64,000 nucleotides of DNA from assembly GCA_029339195.1 (NCBI GenBank), contig JAPTJF010000011.1:186001-250000 (forward strand), given 5' to 3'. Every line of letters begins with the position of its first letter. The stretch's first letter is position 1. The notes under the pieces are model-generated. The model was not told the origin of the DNA and searched no databases. It worked only from the letters and a program-made list of their open reading frames with translations. This stretch comes from Micractinium sp. NFX-FRZ (Eukaryota; Chlorophyta; Trebouxiophyceae; Chlorellales; Chlorellaceae). Shown piece by piece: positions 46,901 through 57,500 of this stretch. Position numbers and translations under genes: made by a program.

Positions 46901-48000
46901 CGCCTCCTCCAAACACCTGTCAAACCCTGCCCCCCCACCCGACCCCCGTGCCTGCTCCCCTCCCTCTCCGGCAGCCGCGTGCGCTCCCTGGAGGGCCTGC
47001 AGGTGCTGGACCACGCCCCCGGCTGCGTAAAGACAAGCCAAGTGGCACTGAACTTCTACCAAGCGCTGCGGGCCGGCCAGGAGCACGCTGATGACGGGCA
47101 GTGGGAGCGCTGGATGCAGGCCCACCCATGCAACCCGCCCACCGACCAGCCAGGCGGCGGCTTTGCTGGCGGCGGCGCGGCGGCCGCGGCGGCGGGCCCC
47201 GGGCCCGGCAGCAGCGGCTGGCGGCAGAACGGATGGGGGGAGGCAGGGGAGGAGGAGGAAGAGGAGGAGGGCGGGCAGCGCAAGCGGCAGCGGCAGCAGT
47301 CGAGTGATGTGTGCTTCCGGTGCAATCAAACAGGTGCGGTCCCTGGGCTGCTCACCCCCCCTTGCTGTGGCAGGGCACTTCTTGGTATGCGTTTTTATAC
47401 AGACCTGTAGTGTCCCACCCAGATGAACAGCAATATTCCGGCGATCATGCCTGCTCGTTCTCCTGCGTGCCGCCCGGCTGTGTGCAGGCCACTGGTCCTC
47501 CGACTGCCCCCTCATCGGCGGCAGCGGCACACAAGAGCCGGCCAAGCGGGAACGCGCGCCACGGGGACCGCGGGCGCCTCGTGCACCACGGGCACCGCGC
47601 AACAGGGCCGGTGCGGCAGCAGTGCCCAACGCCAAGCACACAATACAGGCCTTCTTCAAGCCGAAAAGCAGCGGCGGGCTGGGAGGCGGCGGCAGCGCGG
47701 CCAGCGGCGGAGCAGGGAGCAAGCTTGGAGACGTGTGCTTCCGCTGCAATCAGTCAGGTAAGCATGTGTGTGTGTGTACTTTTCTCTTGGGGTGGCATAG
47801 GTTGTGCTGTGCACACACTGTAATGCGGCGCTGGCAGCAGCCTGCTGGGAGGGCCCCCCTTGCGCCTAAGCTGCGTCGCCAGCAGTGTGTGGGGCATAGA
47901 AGCAGCTGCCCTGCACCCTTTGCTGCGGCCTGAGTCCTCCACTCGTCGCATCTTACTCACACACGCAGGTCACTGGGCCTCTCAATGCCCGAACCGCTGA
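40950..48000 (+). CDS. PIF1: PIF1-family DNA helicase with two CCHC zinc knuckles, first exon unresolved
   Basis: Nineteen exons: 40950-41079, 41302-41363, 41638-41737, 41994-42067, 42353-42400, 42645-42730, 43150-43255, 43467-43619, 44038-44124, 44439-44509, 44742-44823, 44995-45042, 45268-45327, 45490-45653, 46033-46198, 46498-46571, 46975-47333, 47488-47757, 47969-48000; 723 residues plus the missing start. SF1B helicase motifs occur in order: GDAGTGKS (Walker A), VAVTAATGIAATHIQGSTVH (Ia), LIVDEISMVSGEFFQ (II), LRLVLCGDYFQLPP (III), LKLAWAITIHKCQGMTLD (V), ALSRVRSLEGLQVL (VI). PIF1 enzymes unwind DNA 5' to 3', G-quadruplexes included. The tail carries two zinc knuckles, CFRCNQTGHWSSDCP and CFRCNQSGHWASQCP, with TIQAFFKPKS between them. 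Introns after 42400 and 46198 begin GC. The acceptor at 40949 is phase 0. Candidate starts are an ATG directly followed by GTGGGT at 40581 and an ATG near 40235; neither is secure. Confidence 0.92.
42822..42860 (+). repeat. Copy of PIF1 exon-intron border inside the same intron
   Basis: CTTTCAGTGAGGCTGGGGAT resembles CTTTCAGTGCGGCGGGGGAT at the end of exon 42645-42730 and continues into the intron with similar bases. Confidence 0.65.
43895..44103 (+). repeat. Tandem duplicated exon (with acceptor) in PIF1
   Basis: Exon start plus its 3' splice site occurs at 43915 and again 123 bases later at 44038. Over the first 59 exon bases I count three differences. Both encode LYSRNADVDRVNAEEL followed by A or T and KLP. 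Confidence 0.9.
45762..45815. repeat. 17-base minisatellite in a PIF1 intron
   Basis: Three head-to-tail copies of GACAGGGTCAGGAGGGA in the intron after exon 45490-45653. Confidence 0.9.
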
Positions 48001-48422
48001 TAAGCAGGCCTCGGCAGCAGCGGTGCTGGGCAGGGCAGGCGAGCAACATTCCCTGTGGGTGCCTTGAACGTCATGGCACTTGGGCGTGCCATGTATCAAC
48101 AATCTGTGAACGCAATGATTGTTTTTGTGTAACAGACGTGTTGGCTAGCCGAGAGAGAGCACAAGTAGGCACAGGTCAGCGCCCATGCCAGCGACGGCGG
48201 TGACGGCGTGCGCTGGGCGCTGGGCCGCCACATGCACTAGGTGGATGCGCCAAACCCACGGTTCGCCCAAGCACGAGACCTTGCTCTCTGCGCGCCCCTG
48301 CTTTTAACGCAATCACCGCCTGGTGCCGCCTTCTTGCACCGCACCCTTCTCTCCTGGCCGCCCGCCACCCGCAGCCCGCCTACCTTTGCCGCTCCCAGCT
48401 CCGTGGCTGTGGGCTCGGAAGC
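48001..48422. other. Intergenic, PIF1 3' UTR and F-box promoter
   Basis: Head-to-tail spacing between PIF1 and the F-box/LRR gene. Poly(A) signal TGTAA at 48128-48132. Nothing else seen. Confidence 0.6.
48128..48132 (+). terminator. TGTAA poly(A) signal after PIF1
   Basis: TGTAA is the usual poly(A) signal in chlorophyte algae. It lies 128 bases after the PIF1 stop. Confidence 0.5.
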
Positions 48423-50109
48423 ATGCCGCCGCGCCGTGCAGCCACCACTTTTGGGCCTGGCCCTCAGGGCCTAGCCAGCCTTCCGGGATGACCTACTGCT
48501 GCGCTGCCTGGGATTTCTCACTCAAGTGGAGCGGTGCGTACAGAGGCGGGAAAAGAGGTGCAACGCCTCAGAAACAGGAAGAGGCCGATGCGCCTGCCCT
48601 GCCGCTGGACATCCGGCACTGCCTTGCCTTGCCTCTGCCCGACTCTACCAACCTGGCGCCTGCCCTTCGCCTGTGCCTTGCAGGCTGGCGCACGTGGCTC
48701 TTGTCAGCAGGCGGCTCCGTGACCTCTGCCGGGCACCGCCGCTGCTGCACACCCTCACCTTATGTGATACCAAAACCCGCGCGCTGCCCGCCCTGCACTC
48801 TCTGCTGGAGTTCCTCACACTGCGCGCCGCGCCCCATGTGCGGGTCCTGGTGCTGCGGGTCCAGTCACCGGTGAATCCGGTTGTAGAGGTATCAGCGCTC
48901 ATCGCCAGCTGCTTAACGGCCTGCGGCGGCTCAGCAGGGCGGCTGGAGGAGCTGAAGTTGAGAACGCTCGTGGCGGGGGGCGCTGCTTGGCTTCCGGGTC
49001 TCACGGCGCTGCGACGGCTGCAGATGTTCTTGTGGGAACCGCTGCGCTTTCCAGCTGGCATCAGCAGGCTAACATCCCTGGAGCATGCTGATGTCAAAGC
49101 CTCTCCGCTCGAGCTGGGCGACGCATACCTCCCCTGCAGCCTGACCAGCCTGCGCCTCGACACACGACAGAGTCTCACAACGCCGATGCCGCCTCAGGTG
49201 CGGGACCTTGCCATGAGGGCGCAACAGCACTGGTTGCTGCTACTTCAGGTTGCCGCAAGGCAGTATTGCTGTCAACAAGGCTGCCGGCCCAGTCAATCAA
49301 GCTGCCTTGCCCTCGAACCAAGCAATGCCCACCCGTGCTACGTGCGTGCGCTTCCCTCTCCCCTGCAGTTGTCGCTCCTCACACAATTGGCCTCGCTGGA
49401 TGTCTCTGAGTGCTGGCATGGGTCGGAGTCTTTGGCAAGCCTGTCAGCTCTCACGTTCCTGCGCACCTTGCGCGTGCGACACTGGTCCAATCGCCTGTCA
49501 GCACTCACGGCGCTTGAGTGCCTGGATGCTGGGGGCGTCGGAGCCTGTGATGCCGCAGCCTTTGAGGCAGCCTTGAACCAGCTGTGCTGCCTCACAACCC
49601 TGGCCGTGCACAGCCAGAGTGTAGAACGCATGCCGCCTATTGGGCACCTGCGCCACCTGCGCCGCCTGTACATGCGCGCTTGCGGCCCCTTGATTGACTT
49701 CAGCCTGCCCGCAGGGCCCTGGCTCGCCTCCATTCGCTGGCTGGGCATGAACTTCGAAGTGCTGGCGCCTGCAGCTGAGATGCTGAAGACTGCAACCCGT
49801 CTTGAGTATCTCTGCTGCCTTGAGTTTCCCGAGATCATAGGTGACTTGCCTACTGGGCACGCTGCTTGCTGGCGCGCCTTTTGGGAGTTTGTTGCCACCC
49901 ACCCCCCGCTGCGCTGCCTGGGATTTGAAACAAACAAGGGTTTGGACCTGCCGTTCCTCAATGCTTTGCTGCACCTCAAGGCCCGTCGCCCAGCCCTGCA
50001 GCTGCGCCGTGCACGCAATTTTCCTATCCATGGTTTCCAAAGAGAGCTGCTCAGCTGCCACGACATCCCCTCTGGGTCGGGCACCACTTTTGACCTCAAT
50101 GACTTCTGA
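48423..50109 (+). CDS. F-box/LRR protein with apparent one-base frameshift in the F-box
   Basis: Three exons: 48423-48533, 48684-49197, 49369-50109. From the ATG at 48423 the frame reads MPPRRAATTFGPGPQGLASL, then CCG GGA TGA, a stop. If the GGG at 48485-48487 had two G instead of three, the frame would run on as LPDDLLLRCLGFLTQVER and join LAHVALVSRRLRDLC across the intron, a textbook F-box. The rest is an LRR-type protein: LRRLQMFLWEPLRFPAGIS, LTQLASLDVSECW, LRTLRVRHW, LRHLRRLYMRACG, LEYLCCLEFPEI. F-box/LRR proteins recruit substrates to SCF ubiquitin ligases. About 520 residues if repaired. Either this allele is inactive or the base is an assembly error in a G run. All codons after the shift are intact, which argues against an old pseudogene. 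A TGTAA lies at 50143-50147. Confidence 0.8.
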
Positions 50110-50142
50110 TCCATCGGCCCCCTAGCCTACTGCTTGCTGTGC

Positions 50143-50147
50143 TGTAA
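50143..50147 (+). terminator. TGTAA poly(A) signal after F-box/LRR gene
   Basis: TGTAA 34 bases after the stop; close but the only one before the next gene's relic. Confidence 0.4.
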
Positions 50148-50401
50148 TTCACGTGGTCGAACAGGCACATGGCGATGTGGCCACTGGCAATGAACAGCTG
50201 TGTGAGCACACACGCGTGGCAATGCGGGCACAGGGTGGGCGGCCGGGCTCCGTGTGCGTGCCTGTGCTAGGATCTGCGAGGGTTGAGCAGCTGAGCAGCA
50301 GGAGGAAGAGCGTTTGACCTGCCCAGCTTCTGGTTACGCAGGACTGGCGCGCTCAGCATGCAGCATGATAAGATAGCATCCAGCCGCTGCTCCCGACATT
50401 T

Positions 50402-50511
50402 GGGTGTGGGGCGTCCGACGCGGAAGTCCCGCCCGCCTGACCTCGCTCCGCCTGCTGACCTGGCGGCTGGCGGCTGCCTCCCGCTCCTGCTGCTGGCTTC
50501 AGGGAGCCCCA
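50402..50511 (+). pseudogene. Relic copy of the 3' end of the GH16 glucanase gene
   Basis: This stretch aligns by eye with 53692-53790, which covers the last codons and early 3' UTR of the glucanase gene. Shared words include GGGTGTGGGGCGTCC at the start, CTCCGCCTGCTGA, then GGCGGCTGGCGGCTGCCTCC, and GCTGCTGGCTTC. The relic carries a small insertion (GACGCGGAAGT) after GCGTCC. Nothing recognisable of the enzyme's catalytic exons lies upstream. It is best read as the stump of a former tandem copy, or as a small dispersed duplication of the 3' end. Confidence 0.65.
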
Positions 50512-51053
50512 CTGCTGCTGCCCCGGCTTGATGCACTGCGGGATCCGACCGCAGCTGCACAATCAGCAGGCTCCTGCCAGTGCTCCTCCACCTCCCCATC
50601 ACTTGCATCGACCAGCCAGCCTGCCTGCCTGCCTCCCTGCCTACCCACCCGACGTCTGGAAAGAGTCAATATCATGCTGTGGGAGACTGCTTGACTGCTC
50701 GTATATGGCAATGTATGAAAGGGGAGCCCAGGGGCTGACTGGAAGAATGAGTGCCACGCACAGCTTCCTCGGTAGGCAGAACCGGCGGTGTGGCCTCGCC
50801 CAGCGCACAGCATGCAAGTGGTGTCGCATTCGAGCGTTGCTCCCAAGTGGCATCCGTGCTTTCGGAAGACGTTCCTAACATGTGCTTCATCTCGATTAGT
50901 GCTCACTAAGCCCCGCTTCCTTGCGCTCGATCTGGTACATCTCGCGGTGAGCACGCTCCAGCTCCGGTCCGGCTCATCCAGCCATTCCCTGTGTACTCTG
51001 CACTACTCGATAATTGGCACTGGCAACAGGCCGGGCGGCTCGATAAAGACGCC

Positions 51054-53404
51054 ATGCCCGGGCCGGCGCTTCAGTCAGTCAGTATGCTGCTCGTTTCGAG
51101 TTTTGTGCTAGCGGTAGCAGCGAAACAACGGAATTCAACCGCGGCGTCGCCTGCAGAAGCCGCCCGCAGGTGGGTGGCCACCCGCCGCTGCCACCGCCAC
51201 CGCCACCCATGACCGCCACCCTTTAAGGACCTGTGGGAAGACAGACCCTTGCAGCAACTGCCGCCGCACTTTCAGTTCCTGGTGCCAGCAGCATGATGCC
51301 AGGCTGTCGCTCCACCGGCACAGCATTCGCAATGCCGCCCTCGCAGTCTGCGTCCTGCGATTCACACACCCTGTCCTGCACTAACCCTTGTGCAAGCCGG
51401 CCCTCAAGCACCCGTGTCCGCCCGCCCTGCAGGCCCCGCCTGCTGTTCAGCGATGAGTTTAATGGCAGCGGGCTTGACCGCCTGAAGTGGGAGCCGCAGA
51501 TCGGCAGCGGCTGCCAGCACAACCTGCAGGGCTGGGGCAACGCGGAGCGGTGAGCCGCCGCGGGGGATGGGCACAGCCGCTGTTGCCGCCTGGAGACAGG
51601 CAGGACACGGTCCACGGATGCATAGGCAACCTCGCTGCCCCGCACACATTGCCTGTGCAATCGAGCTCCTATGTACCTACATGCCTCACCCTGCGATTCG
51701 TTTCCAGGGAAGGGAAACCCCTGCCCATCCGTCAGTCCGAACACACCCGGAGGCCCTTTCACCCTCGCACCTTTCCACGCTGCCCTCCTGCCCTCCTGTC
51801 GTCACGCGCAGCCAGTGGTACACCGACCTGCCCGCCAACCTGCGTGTCGCCCGTGGGGTGCTGGCGCTGCAGGCGGTGCACGACCGCGACGTGCTGGCAG
51901 CGGTACCACCCCGCCAGCCCTTCACCTCTGCCCGTATCCGAACGTTCAACAAATTTGGGGTGGCCCCCAGCCTGGCTTTCCCCACCATCAGGATTGAGGC
52001 ACGCATCCAGGTGCCCGCCGGCCGGGGGCTGTGGCCCGCGTTCTGGTGAGTGTCAGGGCGCTGAAGGGGCGCATGCCGCAGGAGCGTTGGATGGGCACCA
52101 ACCCAGCTGTTGATTACCTCGTTGCATGATCGATGCTCCGGCCCAAATGTGCCTTTGGCAATGCTGCCTTGACCCAACCATTCCCTGCCAGCCCTGCCCT
52201 GCCTGCTTGCCTGCCTATGTGCTCGGCTAACCCGCCTGCCTGCCCGGCCCACTGCCCTCCCCACCTACCCCACCCCACCCCACCCCAGGCTGCTGCCCGA
52301 GGACGGAGCCTACAGCAGCTGCAGCGGGTGCGGGCGCTATGGCGGGTGGGCCGCCAGCGGTGAGATTGACGTGATGGAGCTGGCAAATGAGGCCACGCAG
52401 GTGACATGCTTGAGGGACCTGGATGATGTGTGGGCTGGTGCGCCAGCAGCCGGGCGGGGAGGGTGGCACCATCGGTGAGAGCTGGCCAAGGACGGTGTGC
52501 AACGAAGCGGGTCCTCTTTTCGTTCGGTGAAGAGCGAGCTTGGGGCACGTGTGCCAGCGGCTGGCGGCGCCACGGCGGTGTGCTGTGTAGGGGTTGGATA
52601 GCGGGCTGAGGGAAGGGGGGTGCATGATGCTGGCGACACCAATCCGGCCCGCCATGACCTCACCCCAGTATCACCCCCGCCCTTCGTGACGTGCAGCTGA
52701 GCGGTACCATCCACTACGGCGGCATGTGGCCCTACAACACGTACGCAACCAACACCACCTCGCTGCCCGGCGGCCGCTCCTTCTCAGAGGGCTTCCACAC
52801 CTACCGGGTGGACTGGGGGAGGGACGAGGTGGGGCGGGCGGGTCTCAGGATTGAGCCCTGTTTATGGGGCTGCTCTGCATGCGCAGCAGAGGGCGTGCTG
52901 TACTAGGCTGTGCTGCGCTGCTTCCGCTCACCTGCCCCCCCGCCTCCTTCACACCACGCTCCCACAGATGCGGTGGTATGTGGACAGCCGGCTCTACTTT
53001 GTGGCGCGCAGCGGGAACGGCGTCAAGGAAAACGGCTGGCACAGCCTGCAGCCTTGCTCTGGGGATGCCTGCTGGACGGCGCCGGCACGGCGCGGCAATG
53101 CTCCGTTTGACAGGGTGGGTGGGAGGGTGGGCGTGCATGGTGTGATGGTGAGGCCATGCTGTGCATGCTGGGTGAGGCGCAGCCCAGCGCAGCCCAGCGT
53201 GCTGGGTGGCCTTGTGACACGGGAAGCAGCCCCGTGCTGCATGCTGGCATATCAGGGACATGCCTGCGCCTGCCTTCCTGAACTGCACGCCCTGTCCCCC
53301 TGCCTGCCTGCCCCGCAGCCTGCCTGCCTTCCACCTCGTTGACCTCCTCTCACTGCCTTCCTGCCCGCCTGCCAGCTGTGCTGCCCGCTGCTTCACCTTC
53401 AATG

Positions 53405-53444
<40 letters not shown>

Positions 53445-53717
53445 CAATAGTTTCATTTCATCCTCAGCCTGGCCCTCCTCTCACTCGATGCCCTTCCCTC
53501 CCTGCCCACCGCACTGCCCTGGCACACTGCCCCTCCCCCCTGCCCCTGCCCGCAGAAGTTCCACCTCGTCCTCAACCTGGCGCTGGGCAGCGAGGCCACG
53601 CCCTTCACAAGGATCAACGGGGTGGGCGTGACAGAAGAGCAGCTGCGGACGACGCTGGCGCGCCCCAAGGCAATGCTGGTGGACTGGGTGCGGGTGTGGG
53701 GCGTCCCGCCCACCTGA
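51054..53717 (+). CDS. Secreted GH16 beta-1,3-glucanase (laminarinase type)
   Basis: Seven exons: 51054-51169, 51433-51549, 51812-52045, 52289-52400, 52697-52828, 52968-53114, 53556-53717; 339 residues, or 329 from the in-frame ATG at 51084. The start has a signal peptide (MLLVSSFVLAVAAKQ). The GH16 fold is clear: LLFSDEFNGSGLDRLKWE, ARIRTFNKFGV, IEARIQVPAGRGLWPAFWLL, then GEIDVMELAN with the catalytic E181, D183 and E186. Further on are GTIHYGGMWPYN, GFHTYRVDW, MRWYVD, FHLVLNLALGS and VDWVRVW. The EIDVME form (beta-bulge type) is that of endo-1,3(4)-beta-glucanases. Likely substrates are beta-1,3-glucans of cell wall or storage; it could act on the alga's own wall during daughter-cell release. 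This is inference. A relic of its 3' end lies at 50402-50511. Confidence 0.93.
53403..53446. repeat. TGCC tandem run in a GH16 intron
   Basis: About eleven TGCC units between exons six and seven of the glucanase gene. Confidence 0.9.
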
Positions 53718-54597
53718 CCTGCTGCTCCGCCTGCTGAGCTGGCGGCTGGCGGCTGCCTCCCGCTGCTGCTGCTGGCTTCCGGGAGCAGCTCTGTCCCTGG
53801 TCATGTTGTGCCCGCCTTTCCCTTCACCCCAGCTGATATTCGTTAGCAAACCTCCACTCGGTACAACTTCAAGCACGTATGCACTACCTGCAAACACATC
53901 GCATCATCACTCATTCCTGAGGTGACCGCATAAACATGTTTGGCATCAGAGCGGCCAGAGCAGGGCGGGCCATGCTGCCGTTCCCGCTGTCACCCTCCCA
54001 ATTTCACCCTGCGCCACCTCACTAATCTTTTTGATGGCACACAATGCCCCCTACGCCTGACCGAAACGAATCGTTGCGCCCAAATTTGACTGGCAGTGTA
54101 CTGCCTGCGTGGCTGCTCTTGAAGTGTATACTACCTTTGGGAGCGGCTGCCGGGGCGTCAGCTGCCTGCGCCCCTGGTGTCGGCCAAACTGCGGCTGCTT
54201 GCTCTGCTGTTTATTTATTTTCAGAACCAATGACAGTCAGGCTGGTGACCAACCCCTCAACAGTGTCCCACTTTATAAAATTTAAACCGGACCAGTACAA
54301 CAGAGGGCACGAGCTGCGTCAACCGGGGAGGTATCGACCGGCGTCACCGTTTGGAGGTGAATGCAGCTTGCTGGGTTTTATGGTGCCAATCTGGTTCAAA
54401 CGCAAATCGCACGTGTGCGCCCTCGTTTTGGCGCACCTGCACAGCACACCTAATGGATGAGCATATGTCAGTGCACTGGGCCGCCAGCGGGGCAGCCGGC
54501 GGCACGCAGGGTTCAGTTTACTGATCTACAACAGGGACGCTCCAGATTGCGCGTACGCTGTTTGTGAGCTAGATTTGATGCGTTCAACGTGCACGGC
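53718..54597. other. Intergenic, AT-richer
   Basis: 3' UTR of the glucanase and promoter of the thioesterase. Base composition is more AT-rich than elsewhere, especially 54000-54470. One open frame of 138 codons at 54044-54460 is not supported. Confidence 0.55.
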
Positions 54598-57500
54598 ATG
54601 ACGCAGGAGAGCGAGCAGAATGGTGGTGGAGCGGAGTTGCTACAGGCGCAGCTCGCCGCCGCCCTGCAGCAGCTGCAGGCCCTAGGATTGAAAGTGCAGG
54701 CACTGGAGTCGCGCGTGACGGCGGCAGAGGACGCCAAGTCTTGTGGCCGAGAGCAGCGGCCCGGCGCCGAGACCTGCGACATGGCCTACTTGCGGCAGCA
54801 CCAGCGCCTCGTGCTGCCCCAGCCTGGTCTTGACGAGCAGCTAACAAACGGCCGGCGCACCGCAGCGGAGCGCTTGGCCGGGCTGGGCGGCCCGCCCGCC
54901 GCGGCCTTGCCGGCGCTGCCCGCAGACGGCCGCCCGCCGCTGGCGCCCTCGAGCGTGGTGGCGGTGCCGCAAGAGAAGGAAGTGCCCATGGCCACAACCC
55001 GCGTAGTCATGGCTCAGATTGTGTCGCCATCCGACTCCAACGGCCTTGACGTCTGCATGGTGAGCGAGCGGGGCGCGCCGGGGCCGGCAGCTGAGCCCTT
55101 TGCAAGGACGAGTGCATGTGCAATGCTGCTCTTATCTGTTCCACTGTCCGCCGTACCGCTGTACCGCGTGTAACGTATGCTAAGGAGTGCATGTGCAATG
55201 CTGCGCTCCCACGCTGGAACAGCCTCTACGTGCTGAATTCCTGCGCCTTGAGCTCCCCCGCTGCACAGCCCCAGCCGCTGCTGCCACTGTGCTGCAACAT
55301 CCCCGCCGCTCAAGCCTTGCGCCGCCGCCTGCCCGTCCTGACAAGCTTCTGGCAACCTGTCCCCAAACCCTGCCCGCCTCTCTACTGGGTGGCACCGTGC
55401 TGAGCCGCTGTCCCTGCATTACTGGTGCTCTCGCCGCAGCTTCCTGTTGACACCCTTCCCCAACTAACCGCGCCTGCCCCACACCCGGGCTGCAGGGCGG
55501 CACCGTGATGAGCTGGATCGACATCTGTGCTGGGCTGGCGGCCAAGACGTTTGCACGCGGCCCCTGCGTGACGGCCTCGGTAGACGCAGTCCACTTCCTG
55601 CGCCCCTGCCACGTGAGCCCTTGGCTTGGGACTGGGAGCTGAGTACCTGCGGCTGGCCGGCCGGCTGGCTGGCTGGCTGGCTGGCAGCGGATGGGCGCGC
55701 TTGCGGCCAAAGGCAGGCCGGCAGGCAGCGCTGGCGGTGCGGCGGCGGTCACCAGCATGTGTGCCTGAACCTGGGGGGCGCTGCCTGCCTGCCCGCTTCC
55801 ATTCCTGCCCAGGCCTGCTGCCTCCCACCCAACTGCCCGCTCGCCCCGCCATCTCACAGACCTGCTGTCCAACCAACCAGCCAGCCCTCCCCCGCCCCTG
55901 CAGGTTGGCTCTGTGGTCATCATTGCCGCCATGATCAACCGCACCTTCCGCTCATCAATGGAGGTCAGTGAGGGGGGCCAGCCTGGCAGGGGGTGGGTGC
56001 ACATCAGTGCGTTAACCCCTGAATGGGTGTGTGAACGTTGTGCTCGCCAGGCTGGCCTGCTGCGCTACCGCCTCTTTACCATACAGCCACTTTCACACTT
56101 CCTGCACGCCCGCACAGCCGGGCGGGCGCGTGGAGAAGGAGGACGGCTTTCTGCTCTCTGCAAGCCACCGTTCTTTCTGTCCACTCTTCATGTCTTTCGC
56201 CGGCTGCTGTGCAGGTGGGCGTGCGCGTGGAGGAGGAGGACTCGCGCACGGGCGCGCGCCACCACTGCTGCTCCGCCTACCTCACCTTTGTGGCGCTGTC
56301 CAAGCGGGAGGCGGGGGGCGGTGCGGCCGCCAAGGTGGCGCTCCCAAAGGTGGTGCCCACAGACCGGCACCACGAGCAGATTCACGGCGAGGCGGCGCGC
56401 AGGTGCGGGCAGGGCAGCTTGTGGTGGTGGGGATGAGTGCGGGGCTGTGGCAGTGAGGGGTGTGAGGCACCGTGCGGAGGTACACATGGAGGCGGCGCGC
56501 AGGGTCGGGGATGGGGGCCACTGGTTGGTGGAGGGTTGGCAGGGCAGGGCGCAAGACGGCATGAGGTGGGGCATGCACTGGCTGCAGGGTGGGCAGATGT
56601 GCAAGGCATGCTGTGCGGGGCCGGGGCTGACGGCAGCAGGCGAGGTGGGATGCCATTGAACCTGGCCATGCATCCACTCAACTGTCTCCTACCATGACGC
56701 CAAACGCTGTGCGCATTCAAGACACGTGCTGTGCCATGCTGGCCGCGTTGCTATGCCCTGCAGGCGGGATTCGCGGCTGGCGGCGCGGGAGCACTTGAGG
56801 GAGAGCCTGGAGCAGACGGCGCAGGGGACGGAGCTGCGGCTGCGGCCCATCACGCATGCAGAGGGGCAGCCCACGCTGCCGCCCGCGCTACGGGTGGACC
56901 CCAAGGGTGGGTGGGGTGAGGGAGGGAGGGAGGAAGAGCACAGGAGGGAGGGAGGGAGGGAGGGAGGATCTTTCAGCACTGGGCACACAGCCAGAGTGCC
57001 CCTCTGACGTATGTGAGGTATGCCCAGAGTCACACTGAAGCTCTTTCTGTGCTGCACTGAACCAGATTTCCAGGTTGCTCAAGCTGTAGGACTCAGTGAG
57101 ATTGGGCACACGGCCCCTTGCTGCGGCAGGCCGTGCCTCACTGCTGCCTGCCCCCACCCGCCTGTGCTTGCAGCCGCGGGCAAGCGCCGCATCCGGCCGT
57201 CGCTCACCGCCTCCCACACCACGCAGATGGTGCTGCCACAGGTGCGTGCCTTGCTGCGCGCGGCTGCTGCTGCTGCAGACTCGTGGGCCAGGCTGGTGGG
57301 CCTCACCCAGCCGCTGCCTGCTCCAGGAATACATCGTGGGATGCTGCCATGATCATGCCCACCCACCACCCCACGTGCCAACACACCCCAATGATGCGTG
57401 CGCATGCCACCTGGCACACCAGCGCCCCTTGCAAGCGCTCCTGCCTGATGCCGTGTAGCCTCCCCTGCCACCTGGCACCCCATGCCACTCATTCACCCTG

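Larger units (their letters stand above)
50110..51053. other. Intergenic with GH16 3'-end relic
   Basis: Between the F-box/LRR gene and the glucanase gene. Apart from the relic at 50402-50511 and short CCTG runs near 50620, I see no gene. The 200 bases before 51054 should be the glucanase promoter. Confidence 0.55.

Noticed and set aside
54044..54460. 138-codon open frame with an ATG in the AT-richer spacer before the thioesterase gene
   Set aside because: No domain, codon use unlike its neighbours, and it lies where a promoter and 3' UTR are expected.
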